DNA of 20,530 bases, taken from assembly GCA_900543885.1 (NCBI GenBank), contig UQTA01000051.1, positions 1 to 20,530 of the forward strand, read 5' to 3'. The position numbers and the translations under genes were made by a program. A model generated the notes under the pieces. It saw only the letters and a program-made list of their open reading frames with translations, was not told where the DNA came from and made no database searches. Position 1 is the stretch's first letter. Every line of letters begins with the position of its first letter. Shown here piece after piece: positions 6,439 to 13,801 of the stretch. Source of the stretch: an uncultured Clostridium sp. (GTDB lineage: Bacteria > Bacillota > Clostridia > Lachnospirales > Lachnospiraceae).

Positions 6439-7356
6439 TTAATTTGGATTTTTTACGTTTATATCTAACTGGCTGAATGGGATCTCGATACCAGCCTGGT
6501 CAAACTGCAGCTTGATCTGCTCTAAAATGCGCCAGCGGACGGTCCAGTAGTCAGAAGTATTGGTCCAGCCTCTTGCGCCAAGGACAACGGAGCTGTCTGC
6601 CAACTCATCCACATAAACAGTAATGCCGTCTTCTTTTATGATCAACGGATCGCTGGCGTAAATCTGGTTTAATATTTCTTTGGCTTTTTTCAGATCAGAA
6701 GAATAGCCGATGCCAACGGTCAGATCTACGCGGCGTTTTGGCTGAGCCGTTACATTTGTGATAACTGCATTAGAAAGACTGCCGTTTGGAATGGTGATCT
6801 TGCGGTTGTCTATAGTGACTAAGGTTGTGTATACGAGACCGATGTTCTGTACCGTTCCTTCTGTGCCCTGGCAGACGATGTAGTCATGAATACCGAAAGG
6901 CCGCATAATAAGGATCAGGATACCTCCTGCAAAGTTTGCAAGACTTCCCTGAAGGGAAAGGCCAATAGCCAAAGTTGCGGAACCTAAAAGAGCGATGATA
7001 GAAGCGGATGGGACACCGATTTTTTCCAGTGCCATGAAAATGACGATGGCATAAGTAATGGCATTTGCCAGTGAAATAAGGAATTTGCTCAGGCTTAGGT
7101 CCATTCCCATGCGGTCGAAGGTCTTTTTCAGAAAATGGCTTATGTAAATAGCAATACGTGAGCCGATAAAGACAATGAGGGCGGCCACAAATAACCGGTA
7201 AACCATGGATAAAAGGCCGGGAGTCCATGCTTTGATGGATTCCAAAATAGCGTTTGGCCGTAACTGCTGTAAATCTTCGTGAACCTCGACAGCTACTGCC
7301 TGAGTTTCTGCAAGGGTAGGAAGAGCGCTGCTTTCCTGAGCTGTAAATAATATCAT
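6439..7356 (-). CDS. mscS: MscS-family mechanosensitive ion channel
   Basis: A 305-residue small-conductance mechanosensitive channel. Proteins of this family open under membrane tension and release solutes during osmotic downshock. Three transmembrane helices lie at about 52-75, 92-110 and 116-150. The pore-lining third helix has the expected Gly/Ala pattern, SATLAIGLSLQGSLANFAGG. It is followed by the beta domain (RPFGIHDYI, then VTIDNRKITIPNGSLSNAVI) and a C-terminal alpha/beta domain. The length is close to that of E. coli MscS (286). ATG 7356 is supported by CAGGAGG eight bases upstream. It is monocistronic and flanked on both sides by inverted copies of tRNA-Lys. No convincing terminator was found before the tRNA-Lys promoter. 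Confidence 0.93.
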   Translation of the reverse strand: MILFTAQESSALPTLAETQAVAVEVHEDLQQLRPNAILESIKAWTPGLLSMVYRLFVAALIVFIGSRIAIYISHFLKKTFDRMGMDLSLSKFLISLANAITYAIVIFMALEKIGVPSASIIALLGSATLAIGLSLQGSLANFAGGILILIMRPFGIHDYIVCQGTEGTVQNIGLVYTTLVTIDNRKITIPNGSLSNAVITNVTAQPKRRVDLTVGIGYSSDLKKAKEILNQIYASDPLIIKEDGITVYVDELADSSVVLGARGWTNTSDYWTVRWRILEQIKLQFDQAGIEIPFSQLDINVKNPN

Positions 7357-7485
7357 AGGGTTTCCTCCTGCTTTTTAAGTGTACTTTCGGGATTTCTGTG
7401 CAAAGACAAGTGCATGAAAGATTCCGAAGGGACATGTTAAGTAAGATAGCACAAGTTTATCACGGATTGAAAGTGCAGACAATGT

Positions 7486-7514
7486 ATTATAAATATTTGG
7501 TGAAGAAATTTAAA
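7486..7514 (-). promoter_or_regulatory. candidate mscS promoter
   Basis: On the minus strand: TTTAAA (7509-7514, 4 of 6), a 17-base spacer, and perfect TATAAT (7486-7491). This would give a 5' leader of roughly 120 bases. The leader includes an imperfect inverted repeat, about 7385-7432, built on TCGG/CCGA. Confidence 0.5.
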
Positions 7515-7532
7515 AAATAATTAAAAAAATGA

Positions 7533-7561
7533 TTGACAAGAAAAGTGATATACGCTATAAT
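7533..7561 (+). promoter_or_regulatory. consensus promoter of + strand tRNA-Lys
   Basis: Perfect TTGACA (7533-7538), a 17-base spacer and perfect TATAAT (7556-7561), 21 bases before the tRNA. Apart from the hexamers it does not resemble the promoter of the other tRNA-Lys copy. Confidence 0.92.
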
Positions 7562-7582
7562 CATCGTTGTGTTCAAGAGAAC

Positions 7583-7655
7583 GCGCCTTTAGCTCAGTTG
7601 GTAGAGCAGTAGACTCTTAATCTATTTGTCCAGGGTTCGAGTCCCTGAAGGCGCA
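7583..7655 (+). tRNA. tRNA-Lys (CTT), + strand copy
   Basis: The acceptor stem GCGCCTT (7583-7589) pairs with AAGGCGC (7648-7654), with discriminator A7655. The anticodon loop CTCTTAA gives CTT. It is identical over 73 bases to the minus-strand copy at 6257-6329, so the two form an inverted duplication around mscS. CCA is not encoded. Confidence 0.97.
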
Positions 7656-7662
7656 CTGAAAG

Positions 7663-7706
7663 GTCTGATTTTGCAGATATTGGAGGCTGCGGGGTTGGAC
7701 TTTTTT
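7663..7706 (+). terminator. terminator of + strand tRNA-Lys
   Basis: GTCTGATTTTGCAG (7663-7676) pairs with CTGCGGGGTTGGAC (7687-7700) over 14 positions including several G-T pairs, followed by six Ts (7701-7706). It is the homologue of the element at 6205-6249. Confidence 0.85.
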
Positions 7707-7733
7707 GTTATGTAAAAATAAGAAAAATAAAAA

Positions 7734-7777
7734 ACTGCCACAAAATACAACTTGCATTTTTGGTATTTTGTGGCAGT
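7734..7777 (-). terminator. strong terminator of the 51-residue small gene
   Basis: A perfect 15-bp inverted repeat: ACTGCCACAAAATAC (7734-7748) and GTATTTTGTGGCAGT (7763-7777) with a 14-base loop. On the minus strand it is followed at once by TTTTTTATTTTT. It begins 15 bases beyond the stop codon of the small gene, which supports that gene being real. Confidence 0.85.
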
Positions 7778-7792
7778 CACAAGGAATGACAG

Positions 7793-7948
7793 CTATTTTT
7801 TGTGACAATGCTTATGACTGGGACAGGGACCAAGGCATTTATTGACTTCTCGAAAGGCTTTGCATAGCTTTAAGGCTCGTTTATCCCAGTCTTTTTTGTC
7901 ACAGGTGGCTTTGCACAGCTGTCTGGTAAGCTTTGGCGGGAGTTTCAT
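7793..7948 (-). CDS. 51-residue basic, six-cysteine small protein, function unknown
   Basis: A small open frame, ATG 7948 to TAG 7793. AAAAGGAG lies about 10 bases upstream of the start, and a perfect 15-bp stem terminator follows the stop. The protein begins MKLPPKLTRQ and has cysteines at 12, 16, 29, 38, 42 and 48 (C-x3-C, x12, C, x8, C-x3-C, x5, C), plus histidines at 45, 47 and 49. It is strongly basic (many Lys) and has no signal peptide or transmembrane segment. The Cys/His spacing suggests metal binding, which is inference only. I do not recognise the family. The neighbours, tRNA-Lys and trmB, suggest nothing specific. A possible promoter is TTGACC (8003-8008) with TATAGA 16 bases downstream. 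Confidence 0.65.
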   Translation of the reverse strand: MKLPPKLTRQLCKATCDKKDWDKRALKLCKAFREVNKCLGPCPSHKHCHKK

Positions 7949-7993
7949 GAGAATGAGGCTCCTTTTTTGTTACTGTTCTTTCTATATATTATA

Positions 7994-8165
7994 TGATACC
8001 AGGGTCAAAAGGTCTGAAATCTGACGCAAGCTTGCTTGCAGGAGGATTTCGGACTTTGGGACCCGCCAAAAACATGAATAAGTAGCCATTTTTCTACGAA
8101 AAATGAGCGGATTATGAATGTTTTTAGGATTGTGAGAGCACATAGTGCGAAACAATCCGGTATCA
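7994..8165. repeat. structured non-coding block bounded by TGATACC/GGTATCA
   Basis: About 170 bases without a credible gene, between the small protein gene and trmB. The outer edges are an inverted pair, TGATACC (7994-8000) and GGTATCA (8159-8165). Inside, GGGTC...GACCC arms enclose an imperfect hairpin at 8002-8064 whose core is GTCTGAAATC with GATTTCGGAC. CATTTTT/AAAAATG forms a stem at 8087-8105. GGATTGT (8127-8133) pairs with ACAATCC (8152-8158) around GCAC/GTGC. No flanking direct repeat is visible. It could be a dispersed repeat, a 3' structure of trmB mRNA, or a small RNA. Confidence 0.45.
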
Positions 8166-8179
8166 AAGAGGTCAAAAGT

Positions 8180-8827
8180 TTATTCTGCTTTTCTCATAGC
8201 GATCAGTTTGCAGATCGGATTTCCCATGGAAGAAAACTTTTCTTCGTATTCAGTCATTACATTGCCCACAGACATAACCGGATCATGATGCAGGTCGAAA
8301 GTGTGTGCAGTGATGGTCCAGCCGGCTTCCGGAATGGCTTCCAGAGAGTAATCAAAAAGTCCCCTATTATCGGTTTTAAATTCTACAGTGCCGTCAGCAG
8401 CTAAGATCTGGTTGTATACAGCCATAAAATCAGGAGAAGTCAGGCGGCGCTTTGCATGACGGTCTTTTGGCCATGGATCAGAGAAGTTGAGGTAAATTTT
8501 GTCTACTTCTCCCGGCGCAAAATAGTCAGCCATGTTTTTGGCATCAATGCACATGAAATAGATATTGCTTAATTCAAGCTGGGCACGTTTCTGAAGGCCT
8601 CTCAAAAGAACGCTGGAATAACGTTCGATGCCGATGTAGTTGATAGCAGGATTTTTCTGTGCCAGTTCCATGATAAAACGGCCTTTTCCCATACCGACTT
8701 CGATCTGGATAGGATTATCGTTTCCGAAAACCTGGTTCCAACTGCCTTTGTGAAGTTCTGGTTCCTGAATCACAAAAGGGCTTTCTGCAATGGTTTCTTC
8801 TGCCCCACGTATATGTCTTAAACGCAT
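8180..8827 (-). CDS. trmB: tRNA (guanine-N7-)-methyltransferase TrmB
   Basis: A 215-residue SAM-dependent enzyme that makes N7-methylguanosine at position 46 in the variable loop of many tRNAs. The SAM-binding motif IEVGMGKGRF is at 42-51, followed by the acidic residue in GIERY (E68). The family signature FSDPWPKDRHAKRR is in the middle, and DNRGLFDYS follows near the C-terminal third. Length is usual for Firmicute TrmB. The start ATG 8827 has AGAGGA eight bases upstream. It is transcribed divergently from the SH3-domain gene, with a structured 170-base block downstream. Confidence 0.95.
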   Translation of the reverse strand: MRLRHIRGAEETIAESPFVIQEPELHKGSWNQVFGNDNPIQIEVGMGKGRFIMELAQKNPAINYIGIERYSSVLLRGLQKRAQLELSNIYFMCIDAKNMADYFAPGEVDKIYLNFSDPWPKDRHAKRRLTSPDFMAVYNQILAADGTVEFKTDNRGLFDYSLEAIPEAGWTITAHTFDLHHDPVMSVGNVMTEYEEKFSSMGNPICKLIAMRKAE

Positions 8828-8863
8828 GGATATTGTCCTCTTTCTAAAATATAATGAAACTAC

Positions 8864-8881
8864 TTTCCGCAGGTGCGGAAA
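8864..8881. promoter_or_regulatory. perfect inverted repeat in the trmB leader
   Basis: TTTCCGC (8864-8870) and GCGGAAA (8875-8881) flank AGGT. It lies 36 bases upstream of trmB on its leader side. It could be an RNA hairpin or an operator; nothing in the sequence decides between them. Confidence 0.4.
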
Positions 8882-8914
8882 AAATATGAAACTAATACAT
8901 CCGTGAGTAACTAT

Positions 8915-8944
8915 ATCATATAGTGCTTAATGATTGCAAGACAA
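8915..8944 (-). promoter_or_regulatory. candidate trmB promoter
   Basis: On the minus strand: TTGTCT (8939-8944, 4 of 6), an 18-base spacer and TATGAT (8915-8920, 5 of 6). Its -35 touches the -35 of the divergent SH3-gene promoter, and its -10 lies inside the palindrome 8910-8924 (ACTATAT-C-ATATAGT). Confidence 0.35.
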
Positions 8945-8962
8945 AGGAAAAATTGATATACT
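8934..8962 (+). promoter_or_regulatory. promoter of the DUF4145-like/SH3b gene
   Basis: TTGCAA (8934-8939), a 17-base spacer and TATACT (8957-8962), about 75 bases upstream of the ATG at 9037. Five of six bases match in each hexamer or nearly so, and the spacing is ideal. Confidence 0.65.
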
Positions 8963-9036
8963 TACGTTAGCAGAAGAAAGAGCGTTGAAACACAGATATT
9001 TTCGGGGGGAAAATTAAATACAAAGGAGGAAGGGCG

Positions 9037-10191
9037 ATGTCAAACTTTGAACGTACTACCAGCTGGCAGCAGATCCAGCAGGGGGTGAAGGAAGCAGAGC
9101 GCCTGATCGTCAGCAGAGACTATAATCTTGTTATGGTAAAAGCCAGACAGACGCTGGAGTGTATGGTCCGTTGTCTGGCTGAGAAAGCATGCCTTGTGGA
9201 TGGGGATCTGGCAGATACCATAGATCAGTTGTATGAAGGACACTGGATCGATAAGGCTACGAAGGATGATTATCACACGATCCGCATACTGGGGAACAAA
9301 GCGGTTCATGAAAATGACAATACAGCTTATAATGCAAACCAGGTATATCAGCTTTTAACCAAGCAGGTTTATGCATTTTCACATGATTTCCAGGTATCAA
9401 AGACGTTTACAGTGCCGGTATCAGACACCAGGCCGCGAAATGTCAGAACTGGCGGGAATACCAGCAGTGCAGCTTATGGGCAGTCTGGCGGTGCAAGGAC
9501 ACGTACCGGAAGCACAGCAGGACAGACAGCAGGCAGAACATCTGCCGCTGCAGGAAATGGCCCGCGTTCCGGCGCTGAATTAAAGGGAATATCCGGACGT
9601 ACCGGCAGCACCGGAAACAGAACTTCATCAGGGAACAATAAAATAACTGGCAGCCGGGGAAGAAACACTGCAGCCGGCAGCCGTTCCTACAGCAATTCTT
9701 CTTATCGCGGCGGAACCCGCAGAAGGAAACGCAGGCCGTCACCGGCAGCAATGCTTTTAAAATTCCTGGTTCCGATCCTTGTGATCGTGGTCCTGATCGT
9801 GGCGATCCGCACTATAGTGCCCGGAAAGAAAAAAGCAGACCCTACACAGCCGGAGACTATATCTACAGAGATGACATCAGCACCGACTGAGGCACCGACT
9901 CCAGAGGAGACACAGCCGCCGGCAGATGTATACGTAGTGACCGGAAATAAAGTAAATGTCCGGACAGAGCCATCCACCAACGGACGTATTCTGGTGCAGT
10001 TAGAAGGCGGAACGGAAGTTGCTTATGTAAAACGTTATAATAATGACTGGACTGTGATCAATTATGATGGTCAGGAAGCTTATGTTTCCAGCCAGTACAT
10101 TGCAAAACAGGAAGCAGAGGCTCAGGCAGAGACTGAAGCTCCTGCTGAAAGTGAAGCTGCAGGTGAGACTCCTGTTAGTACTGAAAGATAA
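9037..10191 (+). CDS. DUF4145-like (HEPN-fold) / transmembrane / bacterial SH3 domain protein
   Basis: A 384-residue single-pass membrane protein. Residues about 10-118 resemble DUF4145, a HEPN-like helical domain: ARQTLECMVRCLAEK, then RILGNKAVHE (R83, G86-N87, H91). Residues 125-235 are a low-complexity Gly/Ser/Thr/Arg linker ending in TRRRKRRPSP. A transmembrane helix spans about 238-260. After it come an acidic Thr/Pro/Glu linker and an SH3b domain at 298-356 (VTGNKVNVRTEPS...DWTVINYDGQEAYVSSQYI), then an acidic Ala/Glu tail. Basic residues before the helix predict N-in, so the SH3b is outside, where such domains often bind cell wall. The start has a strong AAAGGAGGAAGGG. It is monocistronic, with its own promoter and terminator. 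Exact function is unknown; a sensor linking the wall to the cytoplasm is one inference. Confidence 0.85.
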   Translation: MSNFERTTSWQQIQQGVKEAERLIVSRDYNLVMVKARQTLECMVRCLAEKACLVDGDLADTIDQLYEGHWIDKATKDDYHTIRILGNKAVHENDNTAYNANQVYQLLTKQVYAFSHDFQVSKTFTVPVSDTRPRNVRTGGNTSSAAYGQSGGARTRTGSTAGQTAGRTSAAAGNGPRSGAELKGISGRTGSTGNRTSSGNNKITGSRGRNTAAGSRSYSNSSYRGGTRRRKRRPSPAAMLLKFLVPILVIVVLIVAIRTIVPGKKKADPTQPETISTEMTSAPTEAPTPEETQPPADVYVVTGNKVNVRTEPSTNGRILVQLEGGTEVAYVKRYNNDWTVINYDGQEAYVSSQYIAKQEAEAQAETEAPAESEAAGETPVSTER

Positions 10192-10268
10192 AGGGGTGCT
10201 GGTCATGCAGCGCATGAACAGTAGCGCTAAAAGTCAGCAGATGGAAGAATAATTGAGAAATTTGTGCA

Positions 10269-10316
10269 AAAACAGAAGAATGAGGCCTATAAAAAAGCCC
10301 CATCCTTCTGTTTTTT
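10269..10316 (+). terminator. terminator after the SH3b gene
   Basis: AACAGAAG (10271-10278) pairs with CTTCTGTT (10305-10312), and the stem continues as AATG/CAT and GGC/GCC with two A-C mismatches, followed by six Ts (10311-10316). It separates the SH3b gene from the V-ATPase operon. Confidence 0.8.
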
Positions 10317-10369
10317 GTGCAAAACGCCTAAAAAAATCATTAAAATTTAAATTATTATACGAATTTACT

Positions 10370-10398
10370 CTGTTATTTTCTGGAAAAAGTAGTATGAT
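10370..10398 (+). promoter_or_regulatory. candidate promoter of the V-ATPase operon
   Basis: TATGAT (10393-10398, 5 of 6) lies 17 bases after a poor -35, CTGTTA. The surrounding 80 bases are very A/T-rich, which may help. It is the only clear -10 between the preceding terminator and the first V-ATPase gene. The intergenic stretch 10192-10458 otherwise holds only that terminator. Confidence 0.35.
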
Positions 10399-10458
10399 AA
10401 AAAAATGCAAAAAACAAAATTGCATTTAAAAAAGAACAAAGAAAGGGAGGACTGTGAT

Positions 10459-10770
10459 ATGGATACAGTGATCAACCGGCTGTCTGATATTGAGAAAGCC
10501 GCCGTGTCTGTGATGGATGGTGCCAGTGAGCGAAAAAAGCAGATGGCTCATGAAATGGAAAAGAAAACGGCGGCTTTTGATGCACAGCTGGAAAAAGAAA
10601 CCCAGGATCGCATTTCCCAGATACGCGACAAAATGGAAGAGGAATTACAGCAAGAGTTAAGACAACAATCAGAGGATGCCAAAGCTACGATGAAGCGCCT
10701 AGAGGACACCTACGAAAACCGGCATGAGGAATATGCGCAGGCTCTCTTTGAAAACATGATAAAGGAGTGA
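10459..10770 (+). CDS. ntpF: V-type ATPase subunit G/H-like stator coiled coil (NtpF type)
   Basis: A 103-residue, almost entirely helical, charged protein. Long runs of heptad-like Glu/Lys/Arg at about 20-95 match the peripheral stalk subunit that pairs with subunit E in bacterial V-ATPases. Assignment rests on coiled-coil character and position as first gene of the operon; sequence identity in this family is low. An upstream ATG at 10405 would add 18 residues, but AAGGGAGG sits eight bases before ATG 10459, so the shorter form is chosen. The stop overlaps the ribosome binding site of the next gene. Confidence 0.75.
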   Translation: MDTVINRLSDIEKAAVSVMDGASERKKQMAHEMEKKTAAFDAQLEKETQDRISQIRDKMEEELQQELRQQSEDAKATMKRLEDTYENRHEEYAQALFENMIKE

Positions 10771-10774
10771 GAAC

Positions 10775-11794
10775 ATGGGAAGCCTGATCAGTTACAGCGG
10801 CATATCCACCAAGGTGAAAGCCATGGAGCGCTTCAGGATCCGGCCGGAGCAGTTCGAGGCAATGGCAGATCTGGGATCCGTACCGGAGGCAGTCCAGTTC
10901 TTGAGGAATAATCCGTCTTATGAAATGGCATTTTCCAAAGCTTCTGATAATGAACTTCACAGAGGAAAGATTGAACAGCTGCTGAACTTAAGCAAATACC
11001 AGGATTTTGCAAAACTGTACCGGTTTGCCAATGTGGGGCAGAGACGTTTTCTGGATCTTTATTTTATGCATTATGAGATCGATATATTAAAAACCTGTCT
11101 CAGAAATGCAGCGGGAAACAGAGAAAGCGCCCAGGATCTTTCGGAGTTTAAAGATTTTTTCGATAAACATTCGGATATGGATCTGGTGCAGTTATCTCAG
11201 TGCAGAAGCATAGAAGATGTGATCCATGGCCTGAAAGGTTCCGTTTATTATGAACCTTTACAGAAGCTTCTGGATCAGGGAAAGGCAACGCTTCCGGCTT
11301 GTGAAACAGCAGTGGATATGCTTTATTTTAAGACCATATGGAAGATAAAAGATAAATATCTTTCCAGTGCAGAAGCGAAAATGCTGTCCCGGTGTTTTGG
11401 AACCAAAATGGATATGCTGAATTTTCAGTGGATCTACAGGGCCAAAAAATATTATAACCTGTCAGAAGGTGATATTTATGAGCTGATCATTCCGATCCAG
11501 TACCATGTTACCAAAAAAGAGATCCAGACTATGGCTCAGGCGGAAAACATGGAACAGGTTTACAGCGTGATCAAAAATAGCTGGTACAAATGCCAGGATA
11601 TAGAAAAACTGATGGATAATGGCCTTGGAAATGCGGCAAAGGAGCTTACAGATAAGGTATACGAGCTTACCAGCAGGAAAGAGCCTTATTCAGCAGCAGT
11701 GCTGAACTCTTACCTTTATTTTAAGGAAAGAGAGATCGAACAGATCATAACTGCGATCGAACAGATCCGTTATGGGATGACAGCAAGGACATAA
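10775..11794 (+). CDS. ntpC: V-type ATPase subunit C (d-like central stalk cap)
   Basis: A 339-residue, mostly helical protein of the V-ATPase C/AC39 family, the funnel-shaped adaptor between the central rotor stalk and the membrane c-ring. Family features include an N-terminal short helical segment and repeats rich in aromatic and charged residues such as LYFMHYEIDILKTCLRN, and FKTIWKIKDKYLS in the second half. Length fits bacterial members (about 330-350). The start ATG follows AAAGGAG that overlaps the stop of the preceding gene. In Enterococcus hirae the equivalent gene lies between E and F; here it is upstream of I. Confidence 0.88.
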   Translation: MGSLISYSGISTKVKAMERFRIRPEQFEAMADLGSVPEAVQFLRNNPSYEMAFSKASDNELHRGKIEQLLNLSKYQDFAKLYRFANVGQRRFLDLYFMHYEIDILKTCLRNAAGNRESAQDLSEFKDFFDKHSDMDLVQLSQCRSIEDVIHGLKGSVYYEPLQKLLDQGKATLPACETAVDMLYFKTIWKIKDKYLSSAEAKMLSRCFGTKMDMLNFQWIYRAKKYYNLSEGDIYELIIPIQYHVTKKEIQTMAQAENMEQVYSVIKNSWYKCQDIEKLMDNGLGNAAKELTDKVYELTSRKEPYSAAVLNSYLYFKEREIEQIITAIEQIRYGMTART

Positions 11795-11808
11795 GGGGGT
11801 TATGTGAA

Positions 11809-13737
11809 GTGATAGAGAGAATGAAATTCTTAAGCCTTACCGGCCCCAAGGCAGATATTGACCGGGTGGTGGACACCTATCTTTCAAGATATGAGATCCA
11901 CCTGGAAAATGCCTTGTCGGAGTTAAAGACGGTAAAAGACTTAAGACCTTATATTGAGACCAATCCATATAAGGAAAAATTAAATATGGCCGGAGAGCTG
12001 GCAGAAAAGATCGGCGGTCAGCTGCCGGCAGTTTCTGAAACAGAACTTCCTTCTCAGGAAGAGGCTGTGAAAATCGTAGATGACATAAGCAGCCGCTTAA
12101 AGAAGCTGAATGACAAGAAAGAAGAACTTCAGGCACAGATCCAGACATTAAAACGCTCCAAAGAACAGGTTGCACCGTTCACGGAATTAAATTACAGCGT
12201 AAAAGAGATTTTGGGCTTCCAGTTCATTAAATTCCGTTTTGGCCGTATTTCCAGGGAATACTTTGATAAGTTTAACAGCTATGTGTATGAGACCATTGAC
12301 ACAGTGATGTTTAAATGCCTGGAAGACGTGGAATATGTATGGATCGTTTATTTTGTGCCGGAGAAGCTGGCAGATAAGATCGATGCTATTTATGCTTCCA
12401 TGCATTTTGAACGCTGCTTCCTGCCGGATGAATATGAAGGCACACCGATGGAAGCAGAGCATGTGCTGGACGACAAGATTAAAACATTAGAGGCTGAAAA
12501 ACAGGAGATCGAGGGAAAAATCCTTCAGACGCTGGATGAAAATAAAGAAAGGCTGGCAGCAGCTAAAGCCAGACTGGAACGCTTCTGTGTCAACTTCGAT
12601 GTGCGTAAAATGGCGGCCTGCACCAAGCAGGGAGATCATACATTCTATATTCTCTGTGGCTGGATGAGCGAATCTGATGCAAAGAAACTGCAGAAAGAGA
12701 TCGAAAGCGATGCAGATACGTTCTGTATCATAGAAGATGACCATAACAACATTATGAGTACTCCGCCTACAAAGATGAAGAATCCAGGGCTGTTTAAGCC
12801 ATTTGAGATGTATGTGGAGATGTACGGTCTGCCTTCTTATAATGAGATTGACCCAACGATCCTTATTGGTATCACCTATTCCATCCTGTTTGGATTTATG
12901 TTTGGTGATGCGGGACAGGGACTTTGCCTTCTCATCGGCGGATTTTTGCTTTACAGATTTAAGAAAATGCGGCTGGCGGGTATCATTTCCTGCTGCGGTT
13001 TCTTCTCAACCATATTTGGCATACTGTTCGGCAGTGTGTTTGGATTTGAGGATATTATTGATGCAGTATGGTTAAGACCTCAGGAAGCCATGACAGATCT
13101 TCCATTTATTGGAAAATTAAACACCGTATTCGTAGTTGCCATTGCCATTGGTATGGGCATTATCCTGTTATGTATGATCTTAAATATCATCAACAGCGTA
13201 AGGGAACACAATACAGAAAAAACATGGTTTGACACCAACGGCGCTGCAGGACTGGTATTTTATTTTGCGCTGGCAGCTGTCATTGTCCTGTATATGAGCG
13301 GACATGCACTTCCGGCAACTATTGTATTAACTGTTTTATTTATTATCCCGTTACTGCTCATGTTCTTTAAGGAACCACTGTCAGCAATGGTAGAAAAGAA
13401 GGCACAGAAAATAGAAGGCGGCGTGGGAATGTTCATTACCCAGGGCGTATTTGAACTGTTTGAAGTGCTTTTAAGCTATTTTTCCAATACACTTTCTTTC
13501 GTCCGTGTAGGTGCTTTCGCAGTGAGCCATGCGGCTATGATGCAGGTGGTTTTAATGCTTGCAGGCGCAGAAGCAGGAAATCCCAACTGGGCTGTTGTTA
13601 TCGGCGGAAACCTGTTTGTATGCGGCATGGAAGGACTGATCGTAGGCATTCAGGTACTTCGTCTGGAATATTATGAGCTGTTCAGCCGGTTCTACAGAGG
13701 AAGCGGACGTGCATTTGAGCCATACGGTAAGAATTAA
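11809..13737 (+). CDS. ntpI: V-type ATPase subunit I (a subunit, membrane stator)
   Basis: A 642-residue protein that forms the ion half-channels beside the c-ring. The N-terminal half (about 1-330) is soluble with coiled-coil stretches near 90-125 and 220-260. The C-terminal half holds about seven to eight hydrophobic segments from residue 350. The essential arginine region is SNTLSFVRVGAFAVSHAAM (R566), in the position of the conserved arginine of a-subunits. The start is GTG 11809, with AAGGGGGT upstream; the resulting MIERMKFLSLTGP resembles the family N-terminus. The next in-frame ATG (11821) is too far from the ribosome binding site. It lies 14 bases after subunit C. Confidence 0.94.
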   Translation: MIERMKFLSLTGPKADIDRVVDTYLSRYEIHLENALSELKTVKDLRPYIETNPYKEKLNMAGELAEKIGGQLPAVSETELPSQEEAVKIVDDISSRLKKLNDKKEELQAQIQTLKRSKEQVAPFTELNYSVKEILGFQFIKFRFGRISREYFDKFNSYVYETIDTVMFKCLEDVEYVWIVYFVPEKLADKIDAIYASMHFERCFLPDEYEGTPMEAEHVLDDKIKTLEAEKQEIEGKILQTLDENKERLAAAKARLERFCVNFDVRKMAACTKQGDHTFYILCGWMSESDAKKLQKEIESDADTFCIIEDDHNNIMSTPPTKMKNPGLFKPFEMYVEMYGLPSYNEIDPTILIGITYSILFGFMFGDAGQGLCLLIGGFLLYRFKKMRLAGIISCCGFFSTIFGILFGSVFGFEDIIDAVWLRPQEAMTDLPFIGKLNTVFVVAIAIGMGIILLCMILNIINSVREHNTEKTWFDTNGAAGLVFYFALAAVIVLYMSGHALPATIVLTVLFIIPLLLMFFKEPLSAMVEKKAQKIEGGVGMFITQGVFELFEVLLSYFSNTLSFVRVGAFAVSHAAMMQVVLMLAGAEAGNPNWAVVIGGNLFVCGMEGLIVGIQVLRLEYYELFSRFYRGSGRAFEPYGKN

Positions 13738-13743
13738 AGTTAC

Positions 13744-13801
13744 TGTACTCCCAAAAACAGCAGCGGTATAGGCTGGTGTATGAAAGATCCCGGGGAGTAC
13801 A
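13744..13801 (+). other. intercistronic hairpin between subunits I and K
   Basis: TGTACTCCC (13744-13752) pairs over 9 bp with GGGAGTACA (13793-13801), enclosing 40 bases. It fills most of an 89-base gap, the longest inside the ATPase operon, and sits just before the ribosome binding site of the high-copy ring subunit. There is no T-tract, so it is not an intrinsic terminator. Confidence 0.5.

Noticed and set aside
7617..7808. 63-codon minus frame across tRNA-Lys
   Set aside because: It overlaps the tRNA and its terminator and has no ribosome binding site.
10205..10252. 15-residue frame after the SH3b gene with AAAGGGGTG upstream
   Set aside because: Too short to support, with no recognisable feature; the purine stretch is just the tail of the preceding gene.
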